The notes under the pieces: generated by a model
Databases searched by the model: none
The model's input: the letters and a program-made list of their open reading frames with translations, nothing else
Told to the model about the DNA's origin: nothing
Shown here: positions 33,445 to 42,085 of the stretch, piece after piece
Numbering within the stretch: the stretch's first letter is position 1
Layout: every line of letters begins with the position of its first letter
Assembly (NCBI RefSeq): GCF_009848685.1
Contig: NZ_WXTX01000009.1
Span: forward strand, 124,001 to 188,000
Length of the DNA: 64,000 bases
Direction of reading: 5' to 3'
DNA from: Andreprevotia sp. IGB-42
Lineage (GTDB): Bacteria; Pseudomonadota; Gammaproteobacteria; Burkholderiales; Chitinibacteraceae
Program-made: the position numbers and the translations under genes

Positions 33445-35031
33445 ATGCGCGAAACGCTGCAGCTGGAAGCCGATGTGCTGGTGCTGGGCGGCGGTCTGGC
33501 CGGTACCTGGGCGGCAGTGGCGGCCGCGCGCAGCGGTGCGCGCGTGATCCTGGCGGACAAGGGTTACTGCGGCACCAGCGGCGTGACGGCCACGGCCGGG
33601 CCCGGCCACTGGTGGGTGCCGCCCGACCCGGCACTGCGCAGCGCCGCGATCGAGAAACGCCTGGCCACTGCGTTTGGCCTGGCCGACCCGGCATGGATGG
33701 CGCGCATCATCGAGCTGACGTGGCAAACGCTGCCCACGCTGGCTGGCTATTACGATTTTCCGCAAGATGATGCAGGCGTCACGCAATACCGTGGCTTGCG
33801 CGGCCCTGAATACATGCGGGCGATGCGCCGGCTGGCGCTGGACCAGGGCGTGCAGATCCTCGACCAGAGCCCGGCGCTGGAATTGCTGTTGCTGGCTGAT
33901 GGCGCAGTGGCTGGCGCCCGCGGCCACCAGCGCCAGCTGGGCCAGGACTGGCAGGTGCGCAGCGGTGCGGTGGTAGTGGCAACGGGTGGCTGTGCATTCC
34001 TTTCGCACCTGCTGGGGGCGCATACCAATACCGGCGATGGCTACCTGATGGCGGCCGAAGCGGGCGCGGCGCTATCGGGCATGGAGTTCACCACTTACTA
34101 CACGGTGGCGCCGGTGCACACCAGCATGACGCGATCGATGTCGTACGCGTTTGCCACCTATTACGATGCCGCAGGCCACGAGTTGCCGATTCCGCCCGGC
34201 CCCGGCTCCACCGATGCACTGGCGCGTGCGCTGCTGCAGGGCACGGTGTTCTGCAGCCTGCACAAGATGCCGGCGGACGTGCGCGCGCAACTGCCACGCA
34301 TTTCCCCCAACGTGATGCTGCCGTTCGCGCGCCAGGGCATCGATCCGTACACGCAGCGTTTTGAAGTGACCTTGCGGGGTGAGGGCACGGTGCGCGGCAT
34401 CGGCGGGCTGGACGTGGTGAGCGACGATTGCGCCACGCGCGTGCCGGGCCTGTATGCCGCTGGCGATGCGGCCACGCGCGAGCTGATTGCCGGCGCCACA
34501 TCGGGTGGCGGCGCACAGAACTCGGCGTGGGCGTTGTCGTCCGGCCATTGGGCCGGGCAGGGCGCCGCGCGGCATGCACGCAGCGTGGGTATCCGCACGC
34601 AAGCGGCAGTGCAGGGCGCGGGCGAGGCAGGGCTGCGCCCCCGTACGCGTGCGGCACCACCACCACTGGCAGCGGTACGCCAGCTGGTGACAGCGGAAAT
34701 GCTGCCGCTGGACAAGAACTACTTCCGTACGGGCGCCGGCTTGCGCCAATCGCTCACACTGCTGGATGACGCTTGGCAGGCCATCCGCGACAGCGCCGGC
34801 GTGGATGGTGCAGACCGGATGAAATGGCGTGAAACCGCCGCATTGGTGGCGAGCGGGCGCTGGAGTTATCGCGGCGCACTGGCCAGGGCGGAATCACGCG
34901 GCATGCATCATCGCCTCGATCACCGGCAAACCGATGCGGCATTGGCGCACCGGCTGGTGCAGCACGGTGTGGATCAGCCGCAGTGGCAAACGCCAGTCAG
35001 TACCCCGCAACCAGAGGAGCAGCCAGCATGA
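33445..35031 (+). CDS. AprA/fumarate-reductase-like FAD oxidoreductase, copy 1
   Basis: FAD protein of 528 residues from the family that includes succinate dehydrogenase, fumarate reductase and APS reductase alpha. N-terminal dinucleotide fold VLVLGGGLAGTWAAVAAARSGARVILADKG (about 9-40), a GPEYMRAMRRLA helix, VVVATGGCAFLS, and the C-terminal FAD clamp GLYAAGDAATRELIAGATSGGGAQNSAW. The ferredoxin gene overlaps its stop (ATGA), so the pair forms a flavin/iron-sulfur enzyme like AprAB. No sulfate-reduction genes accompany it. AAGGAG precedes ATG 33445. A paralogue lies at 40.4 kb. The reaction is not known; reductive or oxidative attack on an organosulfur compound is inferred. Confidence 0.82.
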   Translation: MRETLQLEADVLVLGGGLAGTWAAVAAARSGARVILADKGYCGTSGVTATAGPGHWWVPPDPALRSAAIEKRLATAFGLADPAWMARIIELTWQTLPTLAGYYDFPQDDAGVTQYRGLRGPEYMRAMRRLALDQGVQILDQSPALELLLLADGAVAGARGHQRQLGQDWQVRSGAVVVATGGCAFLSHLLGAHTNTGDGYLMAAEAGAALSGMEFTTYYTVAPVHTSMTRSMSYAFATYYDAAGHELPIPPGPGSTDALARALLQGTVFCSLHKMPADVRAQLPRISPNVMLPFARQGIDPYTQRFEVTLRGEGTVRGIGGLDVVSDDCATRVPGLYAAGDAATRELIAGATSGGGAQNSAWALSSGHWAGQGAARHARSVGIRTQAAVQGAGEAGLRPRTRAAPPPLAAVRQLVTAEMLPLDKNYFRTGAGLRQSLTLLDDAWQAIRDSAGVDGADRMKWRETAALVASGRWSYRGALARAESRGMHHRLDHRQTDAALAHRLVQHGVDQPQWQTPVSTPQPEEQPA

Positions 35032-35393
35032 TTGAATGGATCGTCAGTGACCGTTGTACCGGCTGCAACCAGTGCGTTGCGGTGTGCCCGACCAATGTGC
35101 TGGAAGCCGCTAGCGACGGCCCGCCACGCATTGCCCGCCAGGAAGATTGCCAGACCTGTTTCATGTGCGAGCTGTATTGCCAGGAAGATGCGATCTTCGT
35201 AGGGGCGGATTGTGAATCGGCGCAGCCGGTGGATCGGCAGGCGGTGCTGGCGCAAGGGCTGCTGGGGCAGTTCCGTCGTGATTCGGGCTGGGATGAATGG
35301 GCGAGCGACCCGCGCTATGCCAACGAGCACTGGCGGATGGATCGCGTGTTCCTGCTGGCGCGTGCACTGGCCAGTGCACAGCAAACTGGCTGA
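35028..35393 (+). CDS. 2[4Fe-4S] ferredoxin subunit, AprB-like, copy 1
   Basis: Electron-transfer partner of the flavoprotein just upstream. 121 residues; two clusters are predicted from CTGCNQCVAVCPTN (about residues 10-21) and CQTCFMCELYC (about 43-53). A further 65 residues without cysteine motifs follow, resembling the wrapping tail of AprB. ATGA overlap with the flavoprotein. A second copy with the same CQTCFMCE segment is at 42.1 kb. Confidence 0.85.
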   Translation: MIEWIVSDRCTGCNQCVAVCPTNVLEAASDGPPRIARQEDCQTCFMCELYCQEDAIFVGADCESAQPVDRQAVLAQGLLGQFRRDSGWDEWASDPRYANEHWRMDRVFLLARALASAQQTG

Positions 35394-35540
35394 ATGGCTT
35401 TGGTAAAAGCGGCGGGTGTATGATTTTGGCTGCGGTCGCTACAGGATAATTATTTTCTTGTTGACACAAAACAGTCATTTCCCGTAACGGGGTAAACGGT
35501 ATATATTGTTTAATCATCACTTTGATTGGACTGAGCCAGA
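35394..35540. other. Intergenic with promoter-like elements before the H1-like gene
   Basis: AT-rich stretch with TTGACA (35461-35466), a CCCGT-A-ACGGG dyad (about 35479-35489) and TATATT about 33 bases after TTGACA. The spacing is too long for one canonical promoter, so the elements may belong to different promoters or an operator. Confidence 0.35.
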
Positions 35541-36278
35541 ATGAAAAAAGCTGTTACACCGACCGCCACAGTAGCGACCGCCCCCGCCAGCACCGATACC
35601 AAGCCTGCCGCGCAAACCGCTGCAGTTGCTGCCAAGGCCGTCGGCAAAGCTGCTGCACCGGTGGCAGCGCAGAAGAAAACCGCACCGACAGCAGTTGCTG
35701 CCAAGCCAGCAGTGGCGAAGCCCGCTGCAGCCTCACCGGCAAAACCTGCTGCTGCAAAAACAGCCGCCGCAAAGCCGGTTGCAGCAAAACCTGCCACTGC
35801 ACCTGCTGATGCAGCGCCAGCCGCCACCGCTGCAGTGAAGCCGGCAGCGACCGCGAAAACTGCGCCGGCTGCGAAACCCGTTGCCAAGGCTGCTGCAAAG
35901 CCCAGTACTCCGGCAGTTGCGCCGGCCAAGGCCAAAGCCGCTGCCAAGCCGGTAGCCAGCAAGGCCGCAACCGCCCGGCAAGCCGCGGCTGCAGCAGAGG
36001 CCGGCAAGAAAAAGAAGAAGGCCAAGGTGATCCGCGATAGCTTCACCATGCCTGAATCGGACTACGCCAAGATCGATGCGCTGAAGAAAACGGCGCTGGG
36101 CCTGGGTATCGGCATCAAGAAGAGCGAGCTGCTGCGCGCTGGCCTGCATGCGCTGGAAGCGTTGCCAGCTGCCAAGCTGAAAGCCGTGCTGGCCCAGGTT
36201 GAAAACATCAAGACCGGCCGCCCGACTGCAGCAGAAACCGTGGTGGAAGCGCCGAAGGCACCGGCGAAGAAGGCGTAA
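35541..36278 (+). CDS. Ala/Lys/Pro-rich histone-H1-like DNA-binding protein
   Basis: Basic low-complexity protein of 245 residues. Residues 1-150 are AKPA/AAKP repeats like the tail of histone H1; a lysine cluster (GKKKKKAK, about 155) leads into a compact C-terminal domain, VIRDSFTMPESDYAKIDALKKTALGLGIGIKKSELLRAGLHAL. This looks like a ribbon-helix-helix-type fold: a short strand SFTMPESDY then two helices. The combination is widespread in betaproteobacteria and probably compacts or coats DNA. The long repeat is prone to length change by recombination. It stands alone with its own promoter region. Confidence 0.78.
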   Translation: MKKAVTPTATVATAPASTDTKPAAQTAAVAAKAVGKAAAPVAAQKKTAPTAVAAKPAVAKPAAASPAKPAAAKTAAAKPVAAKPATAPADAAPAATAAVKPAATAKTAPAAKPVAKAAAKPSTPAVAPAKAKAAAKPVASKAATARQAAAAAEAGKKKKKAKVIRDSFTMPESDYAKIDALKKTALGLGIGIKKSELLRAGLHALEALPAAKLKAVLAQVENIKTGRPTAAETVVEAPKAPAKKA

Positions 36279-36415
36279 ACAGGCGGGGGGGTGGCGGGCC
36301 GCTGCCCGTCATCCCGAAGCGCGCTGGCCGCTCATCTGAACCGGCTACCGGCCAACAGTAGAGGGTGATGATGGCGGGCTGATGCACCCGGCACCAGCGC
36401 GTATGCAGCAATGAA

Positions 36416-36443
36416 AAACGGGGCCCGCATCTGCGGGCCCCGT
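36416..36443 (-). terminator. Rho-independent terminator of the chitinase gene
   Basis: GGGGCCCGCA and TGCGGGCCCC form a perfect ten-base-pair stem with a two-base loop. Read on the minus strand it ends in CGTTTTT, about 40 bp after the chitinase stop. Confidence 0.9.
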
Positions 36444-36480
36444 TGCCATTTGCCCCGGCGGGGCAGGCTCGGTCTGGCGG

Positions 36481-37629
36481 TCAGCAGCTCAGGTTGCTAC
36501 CCGCAGTGACGGAGAGAACTTGCGTGAAGTTCAGGTACGAATTTACGCGGCTTTGCACCTGGGCCGGGTTGCGGCCATTGCATTCCAGCGAGCCATTGAT
36601 GCTGCGGATGGTTTCGCCAAAGCCGTAGCCGTTGACGATGGCATTGTGCGGTGTCATGGTGCCCGGGCCGGTTTGCGTCATCCAGTACCAGATGGCGGTT
36701 TTCCATGCTACGGCCGAATCGCGTGCGACCAGATCCGGGTCTGCCAGCAGCGGCAGGCCGAGTGCTTCGCCGGCCAGACCGTAGTTGAAATTCCACGATA
36801 GCTGGATGGGGCCACGGCCGTAGTACTGCTTGCCCGGCGCGCATGCATAGCGGCTGCCCGGATCGCAATACAGCGGCCAGTTGGCCTGGTTCTGCTCGAC
36901 GATGTACACCAGGTTGCCGGTCTCATGCGCAATGTTGGCAAGGAAGGCGGCAATTTCCTGGCGCTTGGTGGTGTCGCTGCCGCTGTTGGCAAATGCGGGG
37001 TAGGCAGACAGCGCGTTGACGAGCCCCTGGTAGCTGTAGAACGTATTGCGGCCCGGGAACATGCGGTTGAAATCGGCTTCGCTCACCACGAAGCCATTGC
37101 CGCCGCCAGGAATCGGCGTCGGGGTGGGGGAGGTGCCGCCACCGCCACCGGTGCAGGTAGTGGGCTGCCAGTACCAGGTGCTGACGGTGGGATCGGTGCC
37201 GTCACTGCCATTGCCGCCCACGTTCACCAGCTTGTAATAGCTGCCATTGCTGTAGCGCACTACCGTACCCAGCGTGTAGTTCACTCCGCTTGTCCATGTG
37301 GTGGCACTGCAGTTGCCGGTGGACGGGGCCGGCGTGGGGACAGGCGCGCCGGTCGGTACCGGGGTAGGCACCGGGCTGGAGGAGCCGCTGACGGGAGCCC
37401 ACAGCGTTGGCGTGGCCGCCGGGTTCCAGTTGGTGCCTACATAGGCGGAATGCGTGACGAGGGCTTTGTAGTCCTTGCCGTTGTAGGTGACGACGGTGCC
37501 GGCGGTATAGGTATTGCCTTCCTGCCACAGTGGTGCGGCCTGTGCCAGCAGGCTGATGCCCAGTACGGCGGCAAGCAGGGTGTTTCTGGCCAGCTTGCCG
37601 TGGCGATGTCTTGCAATGGTTTCCAACAT
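36481..37629 (-). CDS. Secreted GH19 chitinase with two CBM5/12 modules
   Basis: Extracellular endo-chitinase of 382 residues. Signal peptide to about residue 32 (LLAQAA-P), a first chitin-binding module (about 33-78, PLWQEGNTYTAGTVVTYNGK), a Pro/Thr linker, a second module (about 105-155, TWTSGVNYTLGTVVRYSNG), a Gly/Pro linker, and the GH19 domain. IAHETGN carries the catalytic acid, and CAPGKQYYGRGPIQLSWNFNYG is the family substrate-cleft signature. ATG 37629 has AGGAG six bases upstream; an open frame further upstream to 37809 is rejected. It stands alone and ends in a strong terminator. Confidence 0.95.
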   Translation of the reverse strand: MLETIARHRHGKLARNTLLAAVLGISLLAQAAPLWQEGNTYTAGTVVTYNGKDYKALVTHSAYVGTNWNPAATPTLWAPVSGSSSPVPTPVPTGAPVPTPAPSTGNCSATTWTSGVNYTLGTVVRYSNGSYYKLVNVGGNGSDGTDPTVSTWYWQPTTCTGGGGGTSPTPTPIPGGGNGFVVSEADFNRMFPGRNTFYSYQGLVNALSAYPAFANSGSDTTKRQEIAAFLANIAHETGNLVYIVEQNQANWPLYCDPGSRYACAPGKQYYGRGPIQLSWNFNYGLAGEALGLPLLADPDLVARDSAVAWKTAIWYWMTQTGPGTMTPHNAIVNGYGFGETIRSINGSLECNGRNPAQVQSRVNSYLNFTQVLSVTAGSNLSC

Positions 37630-38106
37630 ATCTCGCTCCTTTATTGTGTTTGGTACGCCAGCCTGGATGTCGCCAGCGCTGCGCCAATCCTTACACGGCG
37701 CTGTACCATATTCTTGGCCGCACCGGGCAAAGTCAATGTGGCAAAAGGGCTGCAGTCCGGGCTGGCCGGCAAGGAGCGGGGGGCAGGAATGAGGGTTTGC
37801 ACAGCGCAATGCAGTACCTGCTTTGCGTAGCTGGGGATGATCGTTTGAAGTCAGGCACCCGGATCGGCGGATGAACGGCTGGTGTTTATAAAAACACCTT
37901 GTTAGACAAAGATTTACGTTGCGACTGACGGTTTAATCCGCAAGTTGGCAGTACCGCCATGTGCTGGAAGAATGCATTCGAGCAAATGCGCGGCTTGCAG
38001 CATGATCGACAGGATGCGTGGACGATTGCCGAGCATGCAATATGGTGGACCACTGCAGCGCATGGCCTTGCCGGGTCGCCTGCGCTTGCAGGCGGGCGCC
38101 TGGCAG
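37630..38106. other. Intergenic between chitinase and zntB
   Basis: No supported gene. It holds the chitinase upstream region; an AT-rich patch near 37880-37935 could carry a promoter. No regulator or repeat was recognised. Confidence 0.4.
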
Positions 38107-39168
38107 CTAAAACTGGCTTTGCTTACGGAATGCCCAGCGCCCTGCCAGCACCGTAAAGCTGGCCACCAGCGCCACCAGTATCCAGAAACCGTGCGGGTGG
38201 TTGGCCATGGGAATGCCGCCCACGTTCATGCCGAAGAAGCCGGCCACGATATTGATCGGCAGTGCCAGCACCGTCACCATGGTCAGCGTGAACAGCGTGC
38301 GGTTGGTTTGCTCGTTGAGCTGCGCGGCCAGCTCTTCCTGCACCAGGCGGATACGCTCCACCAGTGCGGTCAGGTCATTGAGCACCAGCGAGAACGCCTC
38401 GGTGGATTCGCGCAGTGCTTTCACATCCTCTTCCTGCAGCCAGGCGGGAGGGCGGTTCAGCAGCCGGAACAACGAACCGGGCTCGGGCGCCAGCAGGCGC
38501 TGCAGGCGTACCAGCGTGCGGCGCATGGCGGCAAGCTCGGCGCGGTTGTCGTTCACACGCTGCGCCAGCAGCCGGTCTTCGATGCCGTCCACCTTGCCGC
38601 TGGTTTCACGCACGATATGCAGCAGCACATCGGCCTGGTCTTCCAGCAGGTGCACCAGCAGCGCCAGCGGCGAGTGGAAGCGCTCGCGCCGCTTCACCGC
38701 CTCGCGCAGCTGGTCTACCGAGCGCAGCGGCTTGGCGCGTGCGGTGATCAGCACGCGGTGGTTGGCGCACGCCCACATGGTGGCAATGTCCGACGACACC
38801 ATGCCGAAGCTGAACGCCACATCGTTGATGACTGCCAGCAGCACGTTGTCGATGTGTTCGATGCGGGTGGAGCTGGAGCCTTCGCGCAGCGCCTGGAAAA
38901 ATGCATCGGGCAGGCCCAGGTGGTTATGCATCCAGCGCTCGCACGCCACGTGCGCCAGGTTGAAATGCAGCCAGAGGAATTCGTCGTCGTCGTTGCTGGC
39001 ATTGGCGCGGTCATTGCCCGCGGCTTCGGCATCGCTGTGCTTTTGCAGCCACTGCAATGCCTGGGCTGAATCGATCTCGGTACCGGCCTGGCCGCTGGCA
39101 AAGCGGAAACCGGCGATCAATCCGGCCTGGTCGGCGCCATAGGTGGCTTGGGCAATGGGTTGCGACAT
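38107..39168 (-). CDS. zntB: Zinc transporter ZntB (CorA family)
   Basis: Inner-membrane pentameric metal transporter of 353 residues: a long cytoplasmic funnel domain (1-285) with LWLHFNLAHVACERWM, then two C-terminal helices. The first ends with GFFGMNVGGIP, the GMN motif of the CorA superfamily in its ZntB form. The start is placed at ATG 39168; an open frame upstream runs into a tandem repeat and is not credible. Zinc efflux or uptake is both reported in the family. Confidence 0.9.
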   Translation of the reverse strand: MSQPIAQATYGADQAGLIAGFRFASGQAGTEIDSAQALQWLQKHSDAEAAGNDRANASNDDDEFLWLHFNLAHVACERWMHNHLGLPDAFFQALREGSSSTRIEHIDNVLLAVINDVAFSFGMVSSDIATMWACANHRVLITARAKPLRSVDQLREAVKRRERFHSPLALLVHLLEDQADVLLHIVRETSGKVDGIEDRLLAQRVNDNRAELAAMRRTLVRLQRLLAPEPGSLFRLLNRPPAWLQEEDVKALRESTEAFSLVLNDLTALVERIRLVQEELAAQLNEQTNRTLFTLTMVTVLALPINIVAGFFGMNVGGIPMANHPHGFWILVALVASFTVLAGRWAFRKQSQF

Positions 39169-39260
39169 GGCGGCTCGCGTTGGGCGCCGCCGGGGCGGCA
39201 TGGATTGGACAGGCCGATGAAGGCCGCAACGGCTGGCAGCATGATGGCTTGCGCGCCTGC

Positions 39261-39338
39261 CTGCGCCACGCAGCCGGCATCCTTGCCTGCGCCACGCAGC
39301 CGGCATCCTTGCCTGCGCCACGCAGCCGGCATCCTTGC
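39261..39338. repeat. Three perfect copies of a 26-bp tandem repeat
   Basis: The unit starts CTGCGCCACGCAGCCGGCAT and is repeated without mismatch at 39261-39286, 39287-39312 and 39313-39338, about 95 bp upstream of zntB. It lies in the 432-bp gap between zntB and the methyltransferase, which otherwise shows nothing recognisable. Copy number may vary between strains. Confidence 0.9.
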
Positions 39339-39600
39339 CGGTGCCGTCGCCGGGTGGATTATCCGGCGCGTATATGACAGTCAGGTTGCAGTTGCTGGTG
39401 GGCGCCGCAGATCATTTGTACAAAGATGCAGTGACTGCACCAAAGCCAGCAAAGCGCTGCCCGTGCTGCTGGCTGCGCGACAGTGCGCCTGCATACTTGA
39501 GCGGAGCACGCGGCGGCAAGGCAATGTGCAAGTGGGTTGAAAGGGTGGCACGGCTTGTGCTGGAGTGAACGCATCCCATCGCCCCTGTGCAGGAGGCCGC

Positions 39601-40413
39601 ATGTCCGGTACCAGCCTTGTTCTTGATACGCCCGAACTCGCCCGGCATTACGAAACAGTCAGTGTGGAGCGCCAGTTCCAGGCCGGTTTGCAGCTGCTGG
39701 ATGTGCTGGCGCTGCAGCCCAACGAGCAGGTGCTCGACGTGGGTTGCGGTACGGGGCTGCTGGCCGAACAGGCGGCAAGCCGTGTGGGGGCGCATGGCCG
39801 GGTGATCGGCATCGACCCGTTGCCGCTGCGCATCGAGCTGGCGCAGCAAAAGCGCCGCCGCGCCGCCAACCTCACCTTTGCGGTGGGCAATGTGCTGGCG
39901 CTGGATGTATTCGAGCCTGCTTCCTTCGACGTGGTCTACCTCAACGCGGTACTGCACTGGGTGAACGACAAGCCGGCCGCGCTGGCGCAAATCCACCGTG
40001 TGCTCAAGCCGGGTGGCCGCATCGGCATTGCTACCGGCTCGCGCGAACATCCCAGCGCCTTGCAGCGCATCCGCCAGCAGGTGCTGGCACAAGCGCCGTA
40101 CAGCGATTACCCGCAGGCACAGCAGGGCGCATCCGACCGGCTGGCTGCCGCAGAGCTGGGCAGCCTGCTGGCGCAGGGCGGCTACCGTGCGGTGCGCATC
40201 GATGTGCGCCCCAACCAGCAGGTACACGCCAGCGCGGATGCCGCCATCGATTTCTCGCAGGCCAGCTCATTTGGCAATTTTCTTGGGCATCTGCCCGAGG
40301 CATTGCGGGCCGGCGCGCGCGAGGAGATCCGCGTGGCGCTCGATGCCACCCACAACGGCAAGGGCATCCGCCAGGAAGGCGCCCGCATCTTTGCCATTGC
40401 CTTGCGTGCCTGA
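39601..40413 (+). CDS. Class I SAM-dependent methyltransferase (UbiE/COQ5-like)
   Basis: Cytosolic methyltransferase of 270 residues. Motif I VLDVGCGTGLLAEQA (about residues 43-57), an acidic end of strand 2 (GIDPLPLRIELA), and YLNAVLHWVNDKPAALAQIHRVLKPGGRIGIATG (motifs II-III) are visible. Start ATG 39601 has AGGAGG upstream. It lies 34 bp before the second AprA-like flavoprotein and reads the same way, so it is probably co-transcribed and may methylate a substrate or product of that enzyme, for example a thiol. The acceptor is unknown. Confidence 0.82.
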   Translation: MSGTSLVLDTPELARHYETVSVERQFQAGLQLLDVLALQPNEQVLDVGCGTGLLAEQAASRVGAHGRVIGIDPLPLRIELAQQKRRRAANLTFAVGNVLALDVFEPASFDVVYLNAVLHWVNDKPAALAQIHRVLKPGGRIGIATGSREHPSALQRIRQQVLAQAPYSDYPQAQQGASDRLAAAELGSLLAQGGYRAVRIDVRPNQQVHASADAAIDFSQASSFGNFLGHLPEALRAGAREEIRVALDATHNGKGIRQEGARIFAIALRA

Positions 40414-40447
40414 CCGGCCGCGCAGCTATCCACCCAGGAGCATGGAA

Positions 40448-42085
40448 GTGACTCAGACAAGCACCCCGGCAACAACGGTGCGCACCGCAGTGCGCAATCT
40501 GGAAGCAGATGTACTGGTGATCGGCGGTGGCCCCGCAGGCTGCTGGGCCGCGTGGCGCGCTGCGCAGGCCGGCGCGCGCGTGGTACTGGCCGACAAGGGC
40601 TACGTGGGGACATCCGGCGCGACCGCGCCGTCGGGCACCGGCGTATGGTATGTGCCACCCGAGGCGGAAGCACGCGAGAACGCCTTGACCAGCCGCGAGG
40701 CGCTGGGCGGCCACCTGGCCGACCGTGGCTGGGCCACGCGCGTGCTCGATCAGACCTACGCCAACCTGGAACAGGTGGCGCAGTGGGGCTATCCGTTCCC
40801 GGTGGATGATGCCGGGCGGCAGCGGCGCACGTCGCTGCAGGGGCCGGAATACATGAAGCTGATGCGCAAGGTGATCAAGCAGGCGGGGGTGAAGATCCTC
40901 GACCAGAGCCCGGCGTTGCAGTTGCTGGTGGATGACGAAGGCGCGGTGGTGGGCGCGGAGGGCGCCAGTCGCCAGGGTGATGAGGCCTGGCGGGTGCGCA
41001 GTGGTGCGGTGGTGATTGCCACCGGTGGCTGCGCGTTCCTGTCCAATGCGCTGGGCTGCAATGTGCTGACCGGCGATGGCTACCTGATGGCGGCGGAAAC
41101 TGGCGCCGAGTTCTCGGGCATGGAGTTCTCCAACGCGTATGGTCTATCCCCGGCGTTTTCACCGGTGACCAAATCGGCATTCTACCGCTGGGCCACCTTC
41201 CGCTATGCCGATGGCAGTTTGATCGACGGCGCGGGCGCCAAGCATGGTCGCAGCATCATTGCGCGCCATCTGCAGGAAGGTACGCAGGTCTATGCCAAGC
41301 TGGATCTGGCGACTGATGAAGACCGCCGCCATGCACGTGCAGCGCAACCCAATTTCTTCCTGTCGTTCGATCGCGTGGGCATCAACCCGTTTACCCAGCA
41401 GTTTCCGGTGACCTTGCGGCTGGAAGGCACGGTGCGCGGTACCGGTGGGCTGCGGCTGGTGAACAATGGTTGCGCCACCACGGTGCGCGGCCTGTACGCG
41501 GCGGGCGATGCGGCCACGCGCGAACTGATTTGCGGTGGCTTTACCGGTGGTGGCAGCCACAATGCGGCGTGGGCCACCTCATCGGGCTACTGGGCCGGTG
41601 AAGCGGCTGCTGCGTTTGCACTGGCAGAAGGTGCGCACGCCGCCAGCCGCCCCGCACAAGGGGCTGGCACCGCCACGCTGGCCGGTGGCGGCCGTGCCAT
41701 CGACCGCCGCGGCGTGATCGAAGCCGTGCAGCAGGAGGTGATCCCCTATCACCGCAACCTGTTCCGCACCGGCGAGAAGCTCACCGATTCGCTCACGCGG
41801 CTGGATGATTACTGGCAGGCGCTGCAGCAGGCCGGCCCGGCCGATACGCTGGCCGACCAGGCGCGCGATCGCGAAGCGGCCGCGCTGGTGGCGACCGCGC
41901 GCTGGATGTACCGCAGCGCGCTGGCACGCACCGAATCACGCGGCATGCACAAGCGGCAGGATAGCGTGGGGCAAGACCCTGCACAGCAGCACTTCATCCA
42001 TAGCGGCGGGCTCGATACCGTGTGGACGCAGGCGCATCGCGCCGCGTGGCATACCGCGCCGCAAGCCGAAGCGGTGGCCGCATGA
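40448..42085 (+). CDS. AprA/fumarate-reductase-like FAD oxidoreductase, copy 2
   Basis: FAD protein of 545 residues, clearly paralogous to the one at 33.4 kb: VLVIGGGPAGCWAAWRAAQAGARVVLADKGYVGTSGAT, GPEYMKLMRKVIKQAGVKILDQSPALQLL, VVIATGGCAFLSNALG and GLYAAGDAATRELICGGFTGGGSHNAAW. The start is uncertain: GTG 40448 has AGGAG at seven bases and is preferred; ATG 40442 is in frame but only a base from it. The ferredoxin gene overlaps the stop. The conserved pairing in two places shows flavoprotein and ferredoxin form one enzyme. Its reaction is unknown. Confidence 0.82.
   Translation: MTQTSTPATTVRTAVRNLEADVLVIGGGPAGCWAAWRAAQAGARVVLADKGYVGTSGATAPSGTGVWYVPPEAEARENALTSREALGGHLADRGWATRVLDQTYANLEQVAQWGYPFPVDDAGRQRRTSLQGPEYMKLMRKVIKQAGVKILDQSPALQLLVDDEGAVVGAEGASRQGDEAWRVRSGAVVIATGGCAFLSNALGCNVLTGDGYLMAAETGAEFSGMEFSNAYGLSPAFSPVTKSAFYRWATFRYADGSLIDGAGAKHGRSIIARHLQEGTQVYAKLDLATDEDRRHARAAQPNFFLSFDRVGINPFTQQFPVTLRLEGTVRGTGGLRLVNNGCATTVRGLYAAGDAATRELICGGFTGGGSHNAAWATSSGYWAGEAAAAFALAEGAHAASRPAQGAGTATLAGGGRAIDRRGVIEAVQQEVIPYHRNLFRTGEKLTDSLTRLDDYWQALQQAGPADTLADQARDREAAALVATARWMYRSALARTESRGMHKRQDSVGQDPAQQHFIHSGGLDTVWTQAHRAAWHTAPQAEAVAA

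Noticed and set aside
37945..39069. 374-codon plus-strand open frame antisense to zntB
   Set aside because: ZntB on the minus strand has a complete family match; this frame is rich in Gln/His/Arg with no domain.
39261..39338. CRISPR array
   Set aside because: Repeats are directly adjacent with no spacers.
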